A program made the position numbers and the translations under genes. 64,000 bases of DNA from Apoda limacodes. Lineage: Eukaryota; Arthropoda; Insecta; Lepidoptera; Limacodidae. How positions within the stretch are numbered: the stretch's first letter is position 1; the number at the start of each line of letters is the position of its first letter. Shown piece after piece: positions 32,135 through 42,700 of the stretch. The notes under the pieces are model-generated. The model saw only the letters and a list, made by a program, of their open reading frames with translations, did no database searches and had not been told where the DNA came from. The stretch lies in contig OX291557.1 in the NCBI GenBank assembly GCA_946406115.1, positions 17,888,501 to 17,952,500 on the forward strand, written 5' to 3'.

Positions 32135-33935
32135 TGCTTATAATTTTAATGAAATTAAAAAATCTTGATCTTCACCTGGCTACGATAATAACACTAGGTA
32201 TATATTCGTTTACGTTAAAAGTTTATCACTTTATCGAAATTAAAATATTAGGCGTGGATATTTTATCGCATTTACGTAATCAGTCGGTACATAAATTTTA
32301 TAAATTGACATAAACTATGAACCAAGAATCCACACTTGACCACAAACTGGTTTAGCACATTGACGCACACAGAGATATTATTTATTTTATCAAAATGGCC
32401 GCCAATCGACTCGTCGGATCACCTTTTACTTTCGTTATTTTCACTTTCGATCCAGGTAATATTACGTTGTTGTGTGTTAAGTTACTTAATTTGGTTCCAA
32501 CGAAATTGTCATAATCAAAAACCGACATTGCCCGTAGGCGCCGCCGGCCGCTTCGTTGTGTTACATTTCCCAACTGGTTTGCTCACGATGAATCCCTACT
32601 GATTGATACTACTGATACGTAACTGCAATTGGCTGCTGCCACTGTAATGCTTCAGGTATTGTACCGAGGATATAGATGGACAGTGGTACAATTTTAAACT
32701 CAGAGCATAAAGGAATCTTTTTAGAAAAATAAGTAGCTACAGAAACAAATAATATAGCTACCTATACATTAAATTATAATCCATTTAAAAATGGATCTCA
32801 AGTATCTGAAGATATTAGAATAAAGAAGAGATAGAAGGACTATACTAGTAACTTTATTTTAGTGGGCTAGTCCGTTTCATCTATATTCTTGGAGTAAATA
32901 AAGTAAGAATAAGGACCAAAATAACAATAATTTCATACTACTTTTTCGATCTGCTTTCTTCTTTTTTAGGCGCATTGTGGCTGGCTGGACATAATAAAAT
33001 TCGGGTTTGTCATCTTAGACCTTAGACCTAGGTTAGATACTCAAAGTCTTAGACCAACAAATGTAACAGAAAGATAGAATGAATTATAACATGAAGGGAT
33101 CTCGTCTAAATTTCGTTTTCCGGATAAAGTTTGGGAAGATTCTTGGGGTATTACTAAGTTGTACTTTTACTTGCAGAAAGAAAAGAATAGCACGATAATC
33201 AGAAAGTAGTATCGATGAAGCTGTTTCTATATTTGAAGAATATTAAATGTTTACTTAAAGTGCTAAAGTGACTTCTTGTCAGTACAGCGACAGCAAGAAG
33301 CACGAAATGGTACTTTGCAATGTTTTCTTATTTTAAACCCAAATAAATATTTTGTCAAAAATTTGACTTTCAGATCTGAGTATAATATGCATAAGTATAT
33401 ACTGCATGTACGAATATTATAAATAGCAGCAGACTCCCATGGTTGCTACAATGCGTAATTTAAAAGATATAATTGAATTCGTCATAGCATTCAGTAAATT
33501 CTCTGCGTAATTTCGAAATGGGATTTTATCTTTTGTTTACTTTCCCTAAGTCGTAGCTTCATATTTTACATACATAGTGGCTTTAATCACAAGAAAATAA
33601 TCCCAGATTTTAAAGCCAAGTAAGTATATCTAATCAAAAGGAGAAACACGTTGTCATAAACAGTCTAGTAGTTGCAAGCCTTTACAAAATGTTGATAATA
33701 TATTCTTGATCATCAATTGCGATCACCATTGGTATTTCGACAAGTCTATCAATTTTCTTTTAGTGTGGACGTAACTCAAAAAAAAAACTTATTTAATTCA
33801 ACAGCTTGAATACTTGTTCCCCCATGCCTATAGTATTATATAATCTGTGCCCATGCTGAGCTTTTAAATATATATTTATCAATTAAATGTAAATAAATAA
33901 TATATATTTATTTTAAATAATAATTTTTATATGTG
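32135..33935. other. Unassigned, mostly AT-rich
   Basis: Contains the low-confidence spliced ORF at 32395-32602 and otherwise no recognised feature. Small stem pieces such as AGTGACTTCTTGTC / GACAGCAAGAAGCAC at 33270-33303 are noted only. Confidence 0.35.
32395..32602 (+). CDS. Candidate two-exon small ORF (very tentative)
   Basis: ATGGCCGCC at 32395 sits in a good context (TCAAAATGG) and opens MAANRLVGSPFTFVIFTFDP, which runs to TCCAG|GTAATA (donor after 32455). An acceptor TTGCCCGTAG|GCGCC lies 86 bases on, and the joined frame would end at TGA near 32602, about 41 residues. A TCAGTC initiator-like word lies near 32280. Against it: the acceptor has a poor pyrimidine tract, the product matches no family I know, and no other exon is visible. 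It could also be a first exon with distant partners, or chance. Confidence 0.15.
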
Positions 33936-33972
33936 CTATATATTTTTGGACATTACTTACAGCGCCGGTTTC
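33936..33972 (-). repeat. SINE family 1, 3-prime end fragment
   Basis: TATATTTTTGGACATTACTT ACAGCGCCG (two parts) is the reverse of the family's terminal CGGCGCTGTAAGTAATGTCC then AAAA. The upstream AT run is the TATTTATTT-like tail. Confidence 0.6.
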
Positions 33973-34137
33973 TGCTCGAGCATTCTCAAGAAATTTGTCT
34001 TTGGTCGAGGAGAGGAAAAGAACTCAGCGCCTCGAGAAATCAATTCCATGCTCTGTAATATTATTAAAATAACAGTTTATACATGAAAAGGGCATTTTTT
34101 GTTTTAATTGTGAGCAAAATGTTTGTCTTGTTAAACA

Positions 34138-34330
34138 AATCAAATCAAATATTTATTCAAAAAGGTTTTTGAGAAAACTTTTGAATTGTTAATACAATGT
34201 AAACAATGTTAATTACTGCCAAAAAGAGCTGGCAAGAAATCATATTTCAAGTAATAATATAATTCTTTGCTAATCAGCTAACAAGTAAACAATCTGCACA
34301 CAAGTTAGTAAGCTACCAAAAACAAAGTCA
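34138..34330 (+). repeat. CAAATCAAATATTTATTCAAA interspersed repeat
   Basis: Opens with repeated CAAAT units and ATTTATTCAAAAAGG, then GAAAACTTTTGAATTGTT and CCAAAAAGAGCTGGCAAGAA. I recall GGCAAGAAACTC-type blocks following ACTTTTGAATCGTC in this lepidopteran repeat. It is related to 11273-11345. Confidence 0.5.
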
Positions 34331-34572
34331 AACACATGTCAATCATTATTTTTTGTTTTTATGTAGCATAGGGAGCGCCGGGCGCACTATGTGAAGCGTC
34401 AAATATCGTCAATCGTGTAAAAGAATTCAGATATTTAAGAGTACTCCGATATTTAATAGTATTAGTAGGATAAGTACCATTATAATTATAATCTTGCAAA
34501 ATCATATGTATACATATATTTATATGCAGTTAAAACTATTCATACTATCCATGTTTTCAAATACAAGTTCCA

Positions 34573-34740
34573 TACCAGACTACCAGACAACGGATACAAA
34601 TACATATATTTACTTTTTTGTAAATACCTACATATTATACATAGGAAACATCCAGTCTTAAGCAAAACACAAATAATACATTTTTGTCTTGTGCAGGAAT
34701 CGAACCCACGCCCCTAGATCCACTGAGCTACGGAGACGAC
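34573..34740 (-). mobile_element. SINE family 1, 3-prime end missing
   Basis: Reversed: box B GGGTTCGATTCCTGC, then TTGTCTTGTG..., CTTAAGACTGGATGTTTCC and TATTTGTATCCGTTGTCTGG. It ends before the GGCGCTGT block. The 66-codon plus-strand frame that starts here is a by-product. Confidence 0.75.
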
Positions 34741-34879
34741 AATTGGTACTACGATGCAAAAGACCGCTTGATGATCGGTTTAATTTTATATTTAAAGATC
34801 AAGAGAGGCGATGTTGATGACGTCATCAATTTAATCTGGGCGGTCGCCACCATTGTCTACATACTATGTATATTTTATG

Positions 34880-34972
34880 CATAGAGATGGTTGAGGGGAT
34901 GGAGAATGACATAGGCTACTTTTTATCCTAGCAAATTGCCCGCAGGAATAACGATATCTAGTAACCAAGTAG
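34880..34972 (+). repeat. Middle fragment of an AAGCTAGT-type short element
   Basis: AGAGATGGTTGAGGGGATGG, AGAATGACATAGGCTACTTT, TTATCCTAGCAAATTGCCCG and CAGGAATAACGATAT align with the middle of 59036-59329. Both ends are missing. Confidence 0.55.
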
Positions 34973-35344
34973 CCTGCTTTAATGTCACTAAGAAAATTTT
35001 TCTAATTAATACTAGCCGGACTAGTCGTAGATACTAGTAGGTAAAAAATACCTTATGAGGTTATTACACTATTGTAAATGTCAGATAAGAAATTCAGTTG
35101 GCTAGAAGAGAAAATAATAGATATTTCTGTGACATACCTGTTCTCTAAGATGAATAAAAATCAAGAATTAAATAATAGTTTCTAAACTTGTTTCTTTATC
35201 TTAATTTCAGATTGATCATCGCTTTTGAGGAGTTTCGCAAATAGTTAAGGTGAGGTTTAGTCGTTAATTTTAAACTGTTTATCAACTAATACATTACAAT
35301 GGGAGATAAATTATAGATGTCGTTGCTTAGACTTTAGTAATGTC

Positions 35345-35480
35345 ATCATCATCATCATCATGATGATTATCATTACTATATAAAACTATTTTGATCCACT
35401 GCTGGGCATAAGCCTCATCCATGGTCTTCCGCATCCAGTGACCACCGGCTACCTTATAAGGTCATCGGTTCATCGGGCTG
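35345..35480 (-). pseudogene. RTE-like retrotransposon 3-prime end
   Basis: On the plus strand: a CATCATCATCATCATCATGA run, then TTTGATCCACTGCTGGGCAT, AAGCCTCATCCATGGTCTTC, GCATCCAGTGACCACCGGC and AAGGTCATCGGTTCATCGGG. Reversed, this would encode a worn version of the RWTDD...VQQW C-terminal end of an RTE-type ORF, with the ATC/GAT run as the simple-repeat tail. 5-prime truncated. Confidence 0.7.
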
Positions 35481-36554
35481 GTATTTAGTATTTTGTAATG
35501 TATTTGAATAAAATTTAGTTGTCCTAGAAATAAGTTTGAATATTTTCAAGACTACGTGTAAATACCTGTTATCTTTCATATAGGTACTAGTGGTATTTTA
35601 AGCGTCCACCTTGTGATACTTTTTAAAAATAAAATATACTTAAGCTTACTTAATATGTAAATTGAATTAATTGTGCAGCAATAAGTGCTTGTTTGAAATT
35701 CATAATACAGATCAAAGGTTGAGTAAACTACTATTCAAACTGAAATTCGATTTAGAAGCGTCTTTTTTTAATATAACACTAAGGTGGCAAACAAGCTTAT
35801 TCGAACGAGTACTCGCTGTTACCCTACCTATCTAAATTTTTTTCGGGAAAAAAACTTTTTTTTTCTTTTTATTAGCTTTTCTGGAGCAACGTCAATTTGC
35901 CATTATGCAAAATATGCATACTTGATAGTTATTTATTACTTCAAAATAGATTATACGTTTTAATCACCGGTATCTTTATCTCTCTGTTTGAACACACATA
36001 TTGTATGTATCTACATGTACAAAGGGAATACGATTTGAATAAAGTACCTTGGCTTGTGTTTGATTTTTAAAATGTTATTTTTGTTTAAAAAAAAGGGTAA
36101 ATTTTATTAGTTTTTTAAAAGAAATTTATAATTACTTTTTGTTATTATTAATAGGCTGATGGTGTATATATTAAAAGAGGTAGATATCGTACTAGCACGC
36201 AAAATATGAGGCGGCAAAATTAAGACAATTGTCACAATTTGATTTAGTCACATGTCACTTTCTAGATAAAGCTATCTCCTTCTGTTTCACACGTTTCGTA
36301 TAACTTATTGTATTCGTCTAAGGTTAGTAAAAAAGTACCAATAATATTTGTTTTTCTTTGTCCCTAAACATATTTCGATGCCACAAATAAAGCATCTTGT
36401 ATGCACTGTTACGATGTGAGAAAAGTACCCAAAAAATATTTCCGTGGGAACTGTCGATCAAGATGTAATGTATTTATTCTATATACTTTTAGATCCCTAA
36501 AGATATCCCTGCACTAAAAACCCTTATGACTTCGTTGGAAAGTAAAGGAATGGT
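35481..36554. other. Unassigned, with one LINE tail
   Basis: AT-rich. It includes TTTTTTTAATATAACACTAAGG...GGCAAACAAGCTT near 35766-35800, the same LINE tail as 1565-1612 and 38529-38552, in minus orientation. Confidence 0.45.
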
Positions 36555-36640
36555 GCCTTTTTAACCGACTTCAAAAAAGAGGGCGGTTCTCAGTTCGGAT
36601 TATTCTTTTTTTTTTTTTTCTTATACGACTTGATTTACTA
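36555..36640 (+). repeat. AACCGACTTC-type element, head only
   Basis: TTTTTAACCGACTTCAAAAA, AGAGGGCGGTTCTCAGTTCG, then a T-run. This is the head of the family at 14667-14900, with the rest absent. Confidence 0.6.
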
Positions 36641-37598
36641 GCATGAACTGATTCTAAGCAAATAAAATCATAGCCTATGTTACTAAAGTATAGTTTAGCT
36701 TTCTATTAGTGGAAGATTTTTTATAATCCATTCCGTAGTTGCATTAAATACCTCCTACATACAAACAAACAAACTGGTTTTACCTCTCTAAAATATTACT
36801 ATAGGGGAAGGCAAACTAGACGATTCTATTTACTATTTAGTTCACTTTACATTTGCGCTGATAAATAGATAACTTTATTATGTTGCATTGTCACCCAAAG
36901 TGCAAACAAAATTGCAATTGCAAGCAGTCAGACACGTCACGTGGCAGTTGAATATATTTAAAAAATAATACGTGTTTCATAATTATAATGACTGTCATTG
37001 TTCATTTATTTTATGTTTTTAACTTTCAATGTTACTTAATAAATATTTAAAGCAACAATGTAGTCAAAGGTTTAAACGTATAGCTATAATGTTCATATGT
37101 AAGATAGATATGCACAATCACTATGTCTGTATGTTTTGCTTTTTTTGATATGATGTAAAAGTCCAAAAAATGCCTATTTTTTATGTCATCTTTAGACGTG
37201 TTCTATACAAATATGAAAACTAATTTATAAGAAAATTAAACTTAAATATTTTTTTTATTACATTTGGTTAAGATTTGGAAGAGGAAAATGGGAAATTGGA
37301 TACCCTGATTTTCATGATTTAAAACAATGTAAAACAGCCCGGGGCGCAGTTGTCCCTATCGCACAACCGTATCTTGGACCGGGTCCTAAAGCGACAGCAA
37401 ATATTTTTTAAATAACTATTTCTGCATTCGTTTGGTTGTGATGTTTTCTCAATGTCATTTTTAACTTGGTCGGACTTTATAGTCCAGCCTATTTAAAAAG
37501 TCACAAATCAGTATGAAACAGCTACAATAATCATGACTGATGTCTTTAATCGGATTAATGACATTGATAAGTGCATATGGATATCGTACAGGTAAGTA
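36641..37598. other. No recognised feature
   Basis: AT-rich. A mixed patch at 37335-37395 (CAGCCCGGGGCGCAGTTGTC) is unassigned. Confidence 0.4.
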
Positions 37599-37730
37599 CA
37601 TTGCATCAAACTTTTCTTACCCTTTAACCTTGGATGTTTGGTCGCTAGTGTTGTTAAAAGGTCACAAATTTCAATATGGCGACTGTAGTTTAGATTTTTG
37701 ACCACCGGGTCAGAATAGTTTGTTGCACTA
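37599..37730 (-). mobile_element. TA-type MITE, copy 4, opposite orientation
   Basis: Ends CATTGCATCAAACTTTTC and AATAGTTTGTTGCACTA, flanked by TA on both sides (37597-37598, 37731-37732). The core reads GGTCGCTAGTGTTGTTAAAA and ATTTCAATATGGCGACTGTA, the reverse of copies 1-3. Confidence 0.8.
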
Positions 37731-38490
37731 TACGAGATATAAAGTCGCGCCGAATAAAATACAACATTATTTACGTACACTGTGCTTTTTTGTTTATTAT
37801 TTAAAATGTTATGGCATATGTTATGATTACAAAGAACAAGGTTGAAGCCTCGCTCTCTCTGAATATATAATTACTATAAATAATTATAGTTTAAGAAAAA
37901 TGTACTCAGTAATAAGTAATAATTACTAATGCTTAACCAGTGGAATAGAAATTTTCTTAGTACTCGATGGATTTTTATGGGTTATGATAGAAATAGAGTG
38001 AAGGTTGTTTTACCATCTAGTGGAAGGCCGACTGTCGTGTTTTTGATTACGATCGACATACAAAATCCTTTTGAGTATTCACAATGTAAACTTTTTTGAC
38101 CGCTACTGGTCAGCTAGTCGAGTTCAATAGGACCCAATCTAAGGATTTCGTATGTTTTGGCCGTAAAACGATAATACATGATTTTGGAAGTGGTATCTGG
38201 GACTATTAGTATATTATATAGATTACAATTTCAAAGCCGGAATATTGCAAGATACATTATTTAGATCTTTAAAGAGTAGATGAAATTAGGAACCTGATTT
38301 TACTAAAGTTAAATTTAGTTTAACGTAATCTTGTACACGTCGCTCTTTCTAAGGCCTACTGGTTTGTGCTTAGGTTATATAACTACAATTTTATTAGAAT
38401 AAGGTAGTAGTGAATATATTTTTTAGCTCATGTCCCAGTGACATTAGTCTTTCGGAAATGTAATGCGAACTGAAGCCACGGCGGGCGTGG
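37731..38490. other. Unassigned, with a small inverted pair
   Basis: ACATACAAAATCCTT (38056-38070) and AAGGATTTCGTATGT (38141-38155) are inverted with one mismatch, enclosing 70 bases. This is possibly a tiny foldback. The rest is AT-rich. Confidence 0.4.
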
Positions 38491-39300
38491 TCACTTGGAT
38501 GGGTTACCGCCGAGCGGCACATTTTTTAATACTACTAAGGTGGTAAACAAGATTGCGATCCGCCTGATGCTCAGCGGTCGCTGCAGCCTATGCAAGCTTG
38601 CAACACCTGAGGCATCACTCGCGCTACGCCAACCCTTCAAAAATCTAATAACTTCTTTCTTGATGAACCCCATACTGCAGTCCGTAGAGGAAACCTTGGA
38701 AGGGAGCTCATTCCACAACCTTAAAACCGTAGATAGTAGCCGTGTTCATCATTTAAAATAATAATTCAGAAAACATCCCATTATACAAGTGGTAGAACAC
38801 ACACAGGGAGGCAAAGTCTCTTCACAGACTTAAGGGTTCGATACGGCTTGTGAGTTTGAGATCGTCGACGATTCTCACAACCCATCGTTGAATAGAGTCC
38901 AAAGCGCAAAGCTGGTATCCGCGTGCACCCGCCCAGAGATGGCAGCAGTACTCCATATGTGTACTCGACGTGAAGTACTGCTTCGTTCTGTTGAGTACAC
39001 CAAGGTTTTTGGACACCAGCTTCACCTTGTCTTGTCTTATCTTAGAACTAAAAATCGCTGGAGATGTCAACACCAAGGATCCCAATGCTCGTGGAGATGG
39101 TGAGGGGAGAGCTCTGGAATTGTGTGACCTCAGTGAATAGCATTTTCTTAGCGGTGAACGCGCAGACTTCTGTCTTTGAAGGGTTGAATCTGACCAAGTT
39201 TTCTGAGCTTCTCAGTCTTTCGGAGGGCATATTCGCAATCCTGGCTGTTTGTTAAAAAACAGCAGTCATCAAGCCAGGTCAGAGGCAATAAGGCTGATAA
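38491..39300 (-). pseudogene. Non-LTR retrotransposon, reverse transcriptase C-terminus and tail
   Basis: Read downward: ENLVRFNPSKTEVCAFTAKK and SIGILGVDISS (39215-39050), then KVKLVSKNLGVLNRTKQYFT and HMEYCCHLWAGA...LDSIQRWVVRIVDD (39000-38830), then MWNELPSKV...MGFIKKEVIRFLKG (38718-38600). These are the thumb and downstream motifs of the same style of lepidopteran LINE whose endonuclease relic is at 3559-4395. The frame changes several times. The terminal ACTAAGGTGGTAAACAAG-type 3-prime tail (plus-strand view) is at 38535-38552. The palm with its catalytic YADD motif is not visible upstream. 5-prime truncated and dead. Confidence 0.85.
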
Positions 39301-39359
39301 AGACGGCTTCAACATTCTGACAGTCGATTGGTCATTCGCTCGCAAAGGCACTAGGCCAG

Positions 39360-39425
39360 CTGATGGACTATTGCTTAAGCCTCATTTTTCCAGAAGAGGC
39401 CTGTCCCCCTGCAGCGAGGCATATA
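39360..39425 (+). repeat. RTE-like 3-prime tail fragment
   Basis: TTAAGCCTCATTTTTCCAGA, AGAGGCCTGTCCCCCTGCAG and CGAGGCATATAAAGAC follow the same tail layout as 19085-19180. It directly adjoins the older LINE relic. Confidence 0.5.
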
Positions 39426-40255
39426 AAGACAAAGGCGAGTGTATCGCTTAGTGAAAAATTAACAGTTTTATTTTAAAACGATGTAATCAAATATTATTCA
39501 ACAACCTACTTCAGCTAACAACATATTTAAAAATGCATTATTTCCCGCAGCGCCATTAATTTCAATCGACTTAAGCAATAAAATATAGATAGGTAAAGAA
39601 ATAAAATTAAATATAATGAATTTGTATTCTTCCGTAGAAATAACCTTGTAATGTTTATTAAAAGGTCAAGACAATAAAAAAAAATCAAGTAAAGATACGG
39701 TCGTTAAATTAACTACAGCATGACGGCAGTGGCAAAGTTATGTTGGCGCATTCGATTGTCGCTGCTTTTTATGTAAACTTAAAAATAATACGAGGTTTAC
39801 AGAAGTTTCTTTTAATTCCGTAATGAAGTTATATTTTTTGTAGGTTATTTCGAGGGTGCAGGGATTTCATTACACGCCATATATTTTCCTGAAATAAGGG
39901 TTGGTAGGTTGTATCGTTTTTGCCGGATTCTAAATCAGTATTTTAATTTTAAATGTTTATAAATTGTTTTAATCTAAAAAAAAATTATAATTTATTTATT
40001 TGCTCCAGGCAGGAGTTGTTGTTTTTGCAGTGTAGCGCCATTTTTCTGTTTGCTCGGCTCCTGAGAGTCGTAGCTTGATTATAATAAACCTTTTATAATA
40101 TACTTTAAACCTTTCTTAAGAATTGGACTAGCTAATGCAAAATATAATTTTTTAAAGCCGACTTGGAGGTCAGTAAGGTTCAAACAAAAAATCTATATCT
40201 TCATCTTTATTATAGTACTACAGATTTCACTTAATCAAAAAAACAAAATAAAAAC
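39426..40255. other. No recognised feature
   Basis: AT-rich, with a mixed patch at 40005-40080 (CCAGGCAGGAGTTGTTG, GCGCCATTTTTCTGTTTGC). Nothing assigned. Confidence 0.4.
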
Positions 40256-40488
40256 GTTGTACATTACACACAGCGCCGTATGGCTCCAAAGTAAGCAAAG
40301 CTCGTGTTGTGAATACCAGACAACGGATACAAATACATATAATTACTTTTTTTTTCTAAATACATTCATATCATACATAAATACACCCAGACTCAAGACA
40401 ACCACAAATGCTTATAACATAAATGTTTGTTTAGTGCGGGAATCGAACCCACACCACACACATTGTACACTACCAACTACGCCGCGAG
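40256..40488 (-). mobile_element. SINE family 1, near full length, minus
   Basis: Starts TTGTACATTACACACAGCGC and ends with box B as GCGGGAATCGAACCC. ACCAGACAACGGATACAAAT and CACCCAGACTCAAGACAA lie between. Apart from the missing AT-rich tail it matches 12243-12484. The 94-codon plus-strand frame is a by-product. Confidence 0.85.
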
Positions 40489-40838
40489 AAATCATAAAGA
40501 AATGTAAATCTAAACACTTTTTGTTAAATTGTTTTATATGATGTAATAAATGTTATTTCTTGTAAAAATATTTGTATTAAGAAGTATATTATGATTTTAT
40601 ATACGCAAAACATTTGAATAAAAATGCTTTCTGTAATTATGAACTTCGCAAAGTAAAGTCGCGTGAAAACCTTTTATTAAAGAAAATTATTCGCAAAACG
40701 TATTCGTGAAATAAAACTGTAGCTAGAACAAAGATCTTTTTAGTCTTATTCATTTTAACTAAGTTACGTAATAAATTAATGGATATAATGGTTTTTTTAT
40801 AGTATTAGCGCATTGAACTAAAGATTTCTAAAAAATAC

Positions 40839-41770
40839 AGGCCAAGTGTGTATCGGGCTAACCACAGCGTACGGTTCCGTAGTTGCCCGTCACAAGTACA
40901 TTCACCACTACTACCGGTGTACTTAGTAGTAATAGTTATCGTTATTGTTATATATACTTACCGCCGTAATTTTTTCACATATCCGAAAACATCCATTTAG
41001 CTAGATTAACTTGACTCTAACAAAAATCAGCATTTTGAAAATTAATATTTCGCCAACGGACCCTGAATCAAAAAATTGGTTTTTACAAAACTGCAATATT
41101 TTGATGATTGATTGATTGATGATTTTGATTTTGACCTATCCGATGGCATTATACACCGATACAGAGATAGACGAGAAAAATTACTTTACATAAAGAGCAG
41201 GTACCTAACCTTTAAAAAAAAAATTAACTTACCAATTTGTCGGCGTGAATAATGTATCTATACTACATTACAGCTATCTACTATGTCGAAGCTAAACTAA
41301 GCCAGCTAAACTAAGATAAGCTAAGCTAAATTAGAAATATGTCCTGTGCACACCAAGAACTAAGCAAAAGCTGTTGTGAAGTTCAATTTGACGGACGACG
41401 TATCGCTCGCTATCAATATAATCGATGAAGAAAGCTCCGATGAGGAGTTATTTTCAGTGATATTATGGTCTTAAAATAACACAGTTTTATTTCCTACTTA
41501 TATTCCTTACAACATCAAGGGGCTTAGCCTAGCTCATGTAGATGCGCACCTGCATACCGGCATATACAAATAAACTAAGCATCGCATTTTAGTTAGCTTA
41601 CGTAGCTAAATGTGTATAGTTTACTGTTTGCACACAAGTATGGAAAATTGCGTCAGCTAACTTAGCTATGCGATCTAAGCTAAACTAACTTAGCTTAGCT
41701 CTTGGTCTGCAACCAGAGTCAATGAGCTAAGCCATGGAATGGTTTCTTGTTGACTACAGATCCCTAAAAA
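40839..41770 (+). mobile_element. GGCCAAGTG to CCCTAAAAA element carrying a nested insertion
   Basis: Head AGGCCAAGTGTGTATCGGGC and GTACGGTTCCGTAGTTGCCC; body ACATCCATTTAGCTAGATTA, ATATTTCGCCAACGGACC and CCAATTTGTCGGCGTGAATA; end TTCTTGTTGACTACAGATCC then CTAAAAA. The order fits a lepidopteran non-autonomous family of about 0.5-0.6 kb by recall. The copy is longer because 41287-41735 is unrelated sequence placed between the TACAGCTATCTA block and the terminus. Confidence 0.65.
41287..41735. mobile_element. AGCTAA-rich insertion nested in the element
   Basis: Both edges are crowded with AGCTAA/TTAGCT words: AAGCTAAACTAAGCCAGC and AAGATAAGCTAAGCTAAA at the left, AACTTAGCTATGCGATCTAA and ACTAACTTAGCTTAGCTC at the right. 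That arrangement suggests inverted ends. A short plus-strand frame near 41384-41480 encodes DEESSDEELFSV, an acidic stretch like the N-terminus of Harbinger-type nucleases, but this is too short to prove a link. Probably a deleted DNA transposon; superfamily unproven. Confidence 0.4.
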
Positions 41771-41959
41771 CCATATCTCCTAAGAAAAATCTAATGTATA
41801 CTTGGTAATATTCCTTGTTGAATATTAAAGATATTGCTAAACTTAGCTGTTGAAACTATACATAAAATGTTTCATTTCGCATTATCAATATCCTTCAGTA
41901 TCTAATTTAAATAAATTAAAATAAATAAAAACACGCGGCAAATTCAACAAAACAAAACT

Positions 41960-42200
41960 CGTGATTAATAAATCGGATTTCCATAAAACATTCAAAACTT
42001 ATTTTAATTTTTTTTTAATTATTTATGAATTAATTGTTAATAAAAGATTTTCTTGCTATAGATCTTTAAACGGCACTATTAAAAGAGCTATTGCCGCCAA
42101 TAATATACCATCTGTTCTTGAGCCTCTGAACCGAATGGTGTGCTCTAGTTCCCTAAAAGCGGGGTCGGGGTCGGGGTTCAGCGCGGGATGCCAATTGCGT
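41960..42200 (+). pseudogene. Possible relic of a retroelement-associated ORF
   Basis: The frame around 42060-42125 encodes RSLNGTIKRAIAANNIPSVL then EPLNRM. By recall this resembles the LND...RAL..ANVP.VLEP word of an uncharacterised protein type common in invertebrate genomes next to reverse transcriptases. The next expected DGKRPDG motif is absent and the frame turns into a GGGGTC repeat. A weak call. Confidence 0.25.
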
Positions 42201-42700
42201 TGACACTTTGGCACCATCTATGAAACGAGTGTCAAAGTTGTGGCGAGTGCTACGCACGAAGAGCGGGTGCACGTCACAAATACGATAGTTTATTGTAAAG
42301 CTACGTACTCTTATTTGTACCGTTTGCGGTAGAAACGCTTGGCCCATGGGGACACATTGTATATAGAAGGGTTGCTCCGAAACTGGTAGTAGCTGCGTGC
42401 TGCGGGAGACAGGAGAGCTGGTTCTTTCTTCTCTCAGAGAATTGGCATTTCTATTTTACTAGTAAATGCGGGCAAACACTTTTTGTGAATACCTTTTAGG
42501 TTTTTTTTACATAGGTTTTTTTAGTTGATTTTTAGTTAGGATAATTTAATTATAATCCGAGACAAATAAAGCTTCTTTACTATATAAAATTATTTATTTA
42601 AAGTATTCTCCCTTAATTAAACTATTTAACTTTTAATTAAGAATATTAGACCATTAGTCGCATGGGGTCTTCCAGGTCCAAAAGCGGTGACCCCAAACAA
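42190..42700 (+). mobile_element. Possible solo LTR or LTR relic
   Basis: The block has promoter- and terminator-like order: TATATAG at 42360-42366, AATAAA at 42565-42570 about 205 bases later, and then GCGGTGACCCC at 42684-42694. The last resembles TGGTGACCCCGACGTGAT, which complements the 3-prime end of tRNA-Trp and would be a primer-binding site. It is also GC-richer than its flanks up to 42430. No second LTR or gag-pol is visible, the ends are not fixed, and the GGGGTC/GACCCC pair could be a chance hairpin. Confidence 0.3.

Noticed and set aside
35345..35372. Functional trinucleotide array or CRISPR-like array
   Set aside because: The ATC run is the simple tail of an RTE-like LINE; no array of spaced direct repeats occurs anywhere in the window.
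40257..40541. 94-codon open frame
   Set aside because: It is the antisense reading of a family 1 SINE; similar frames recur in the other copies (12263, 34684).
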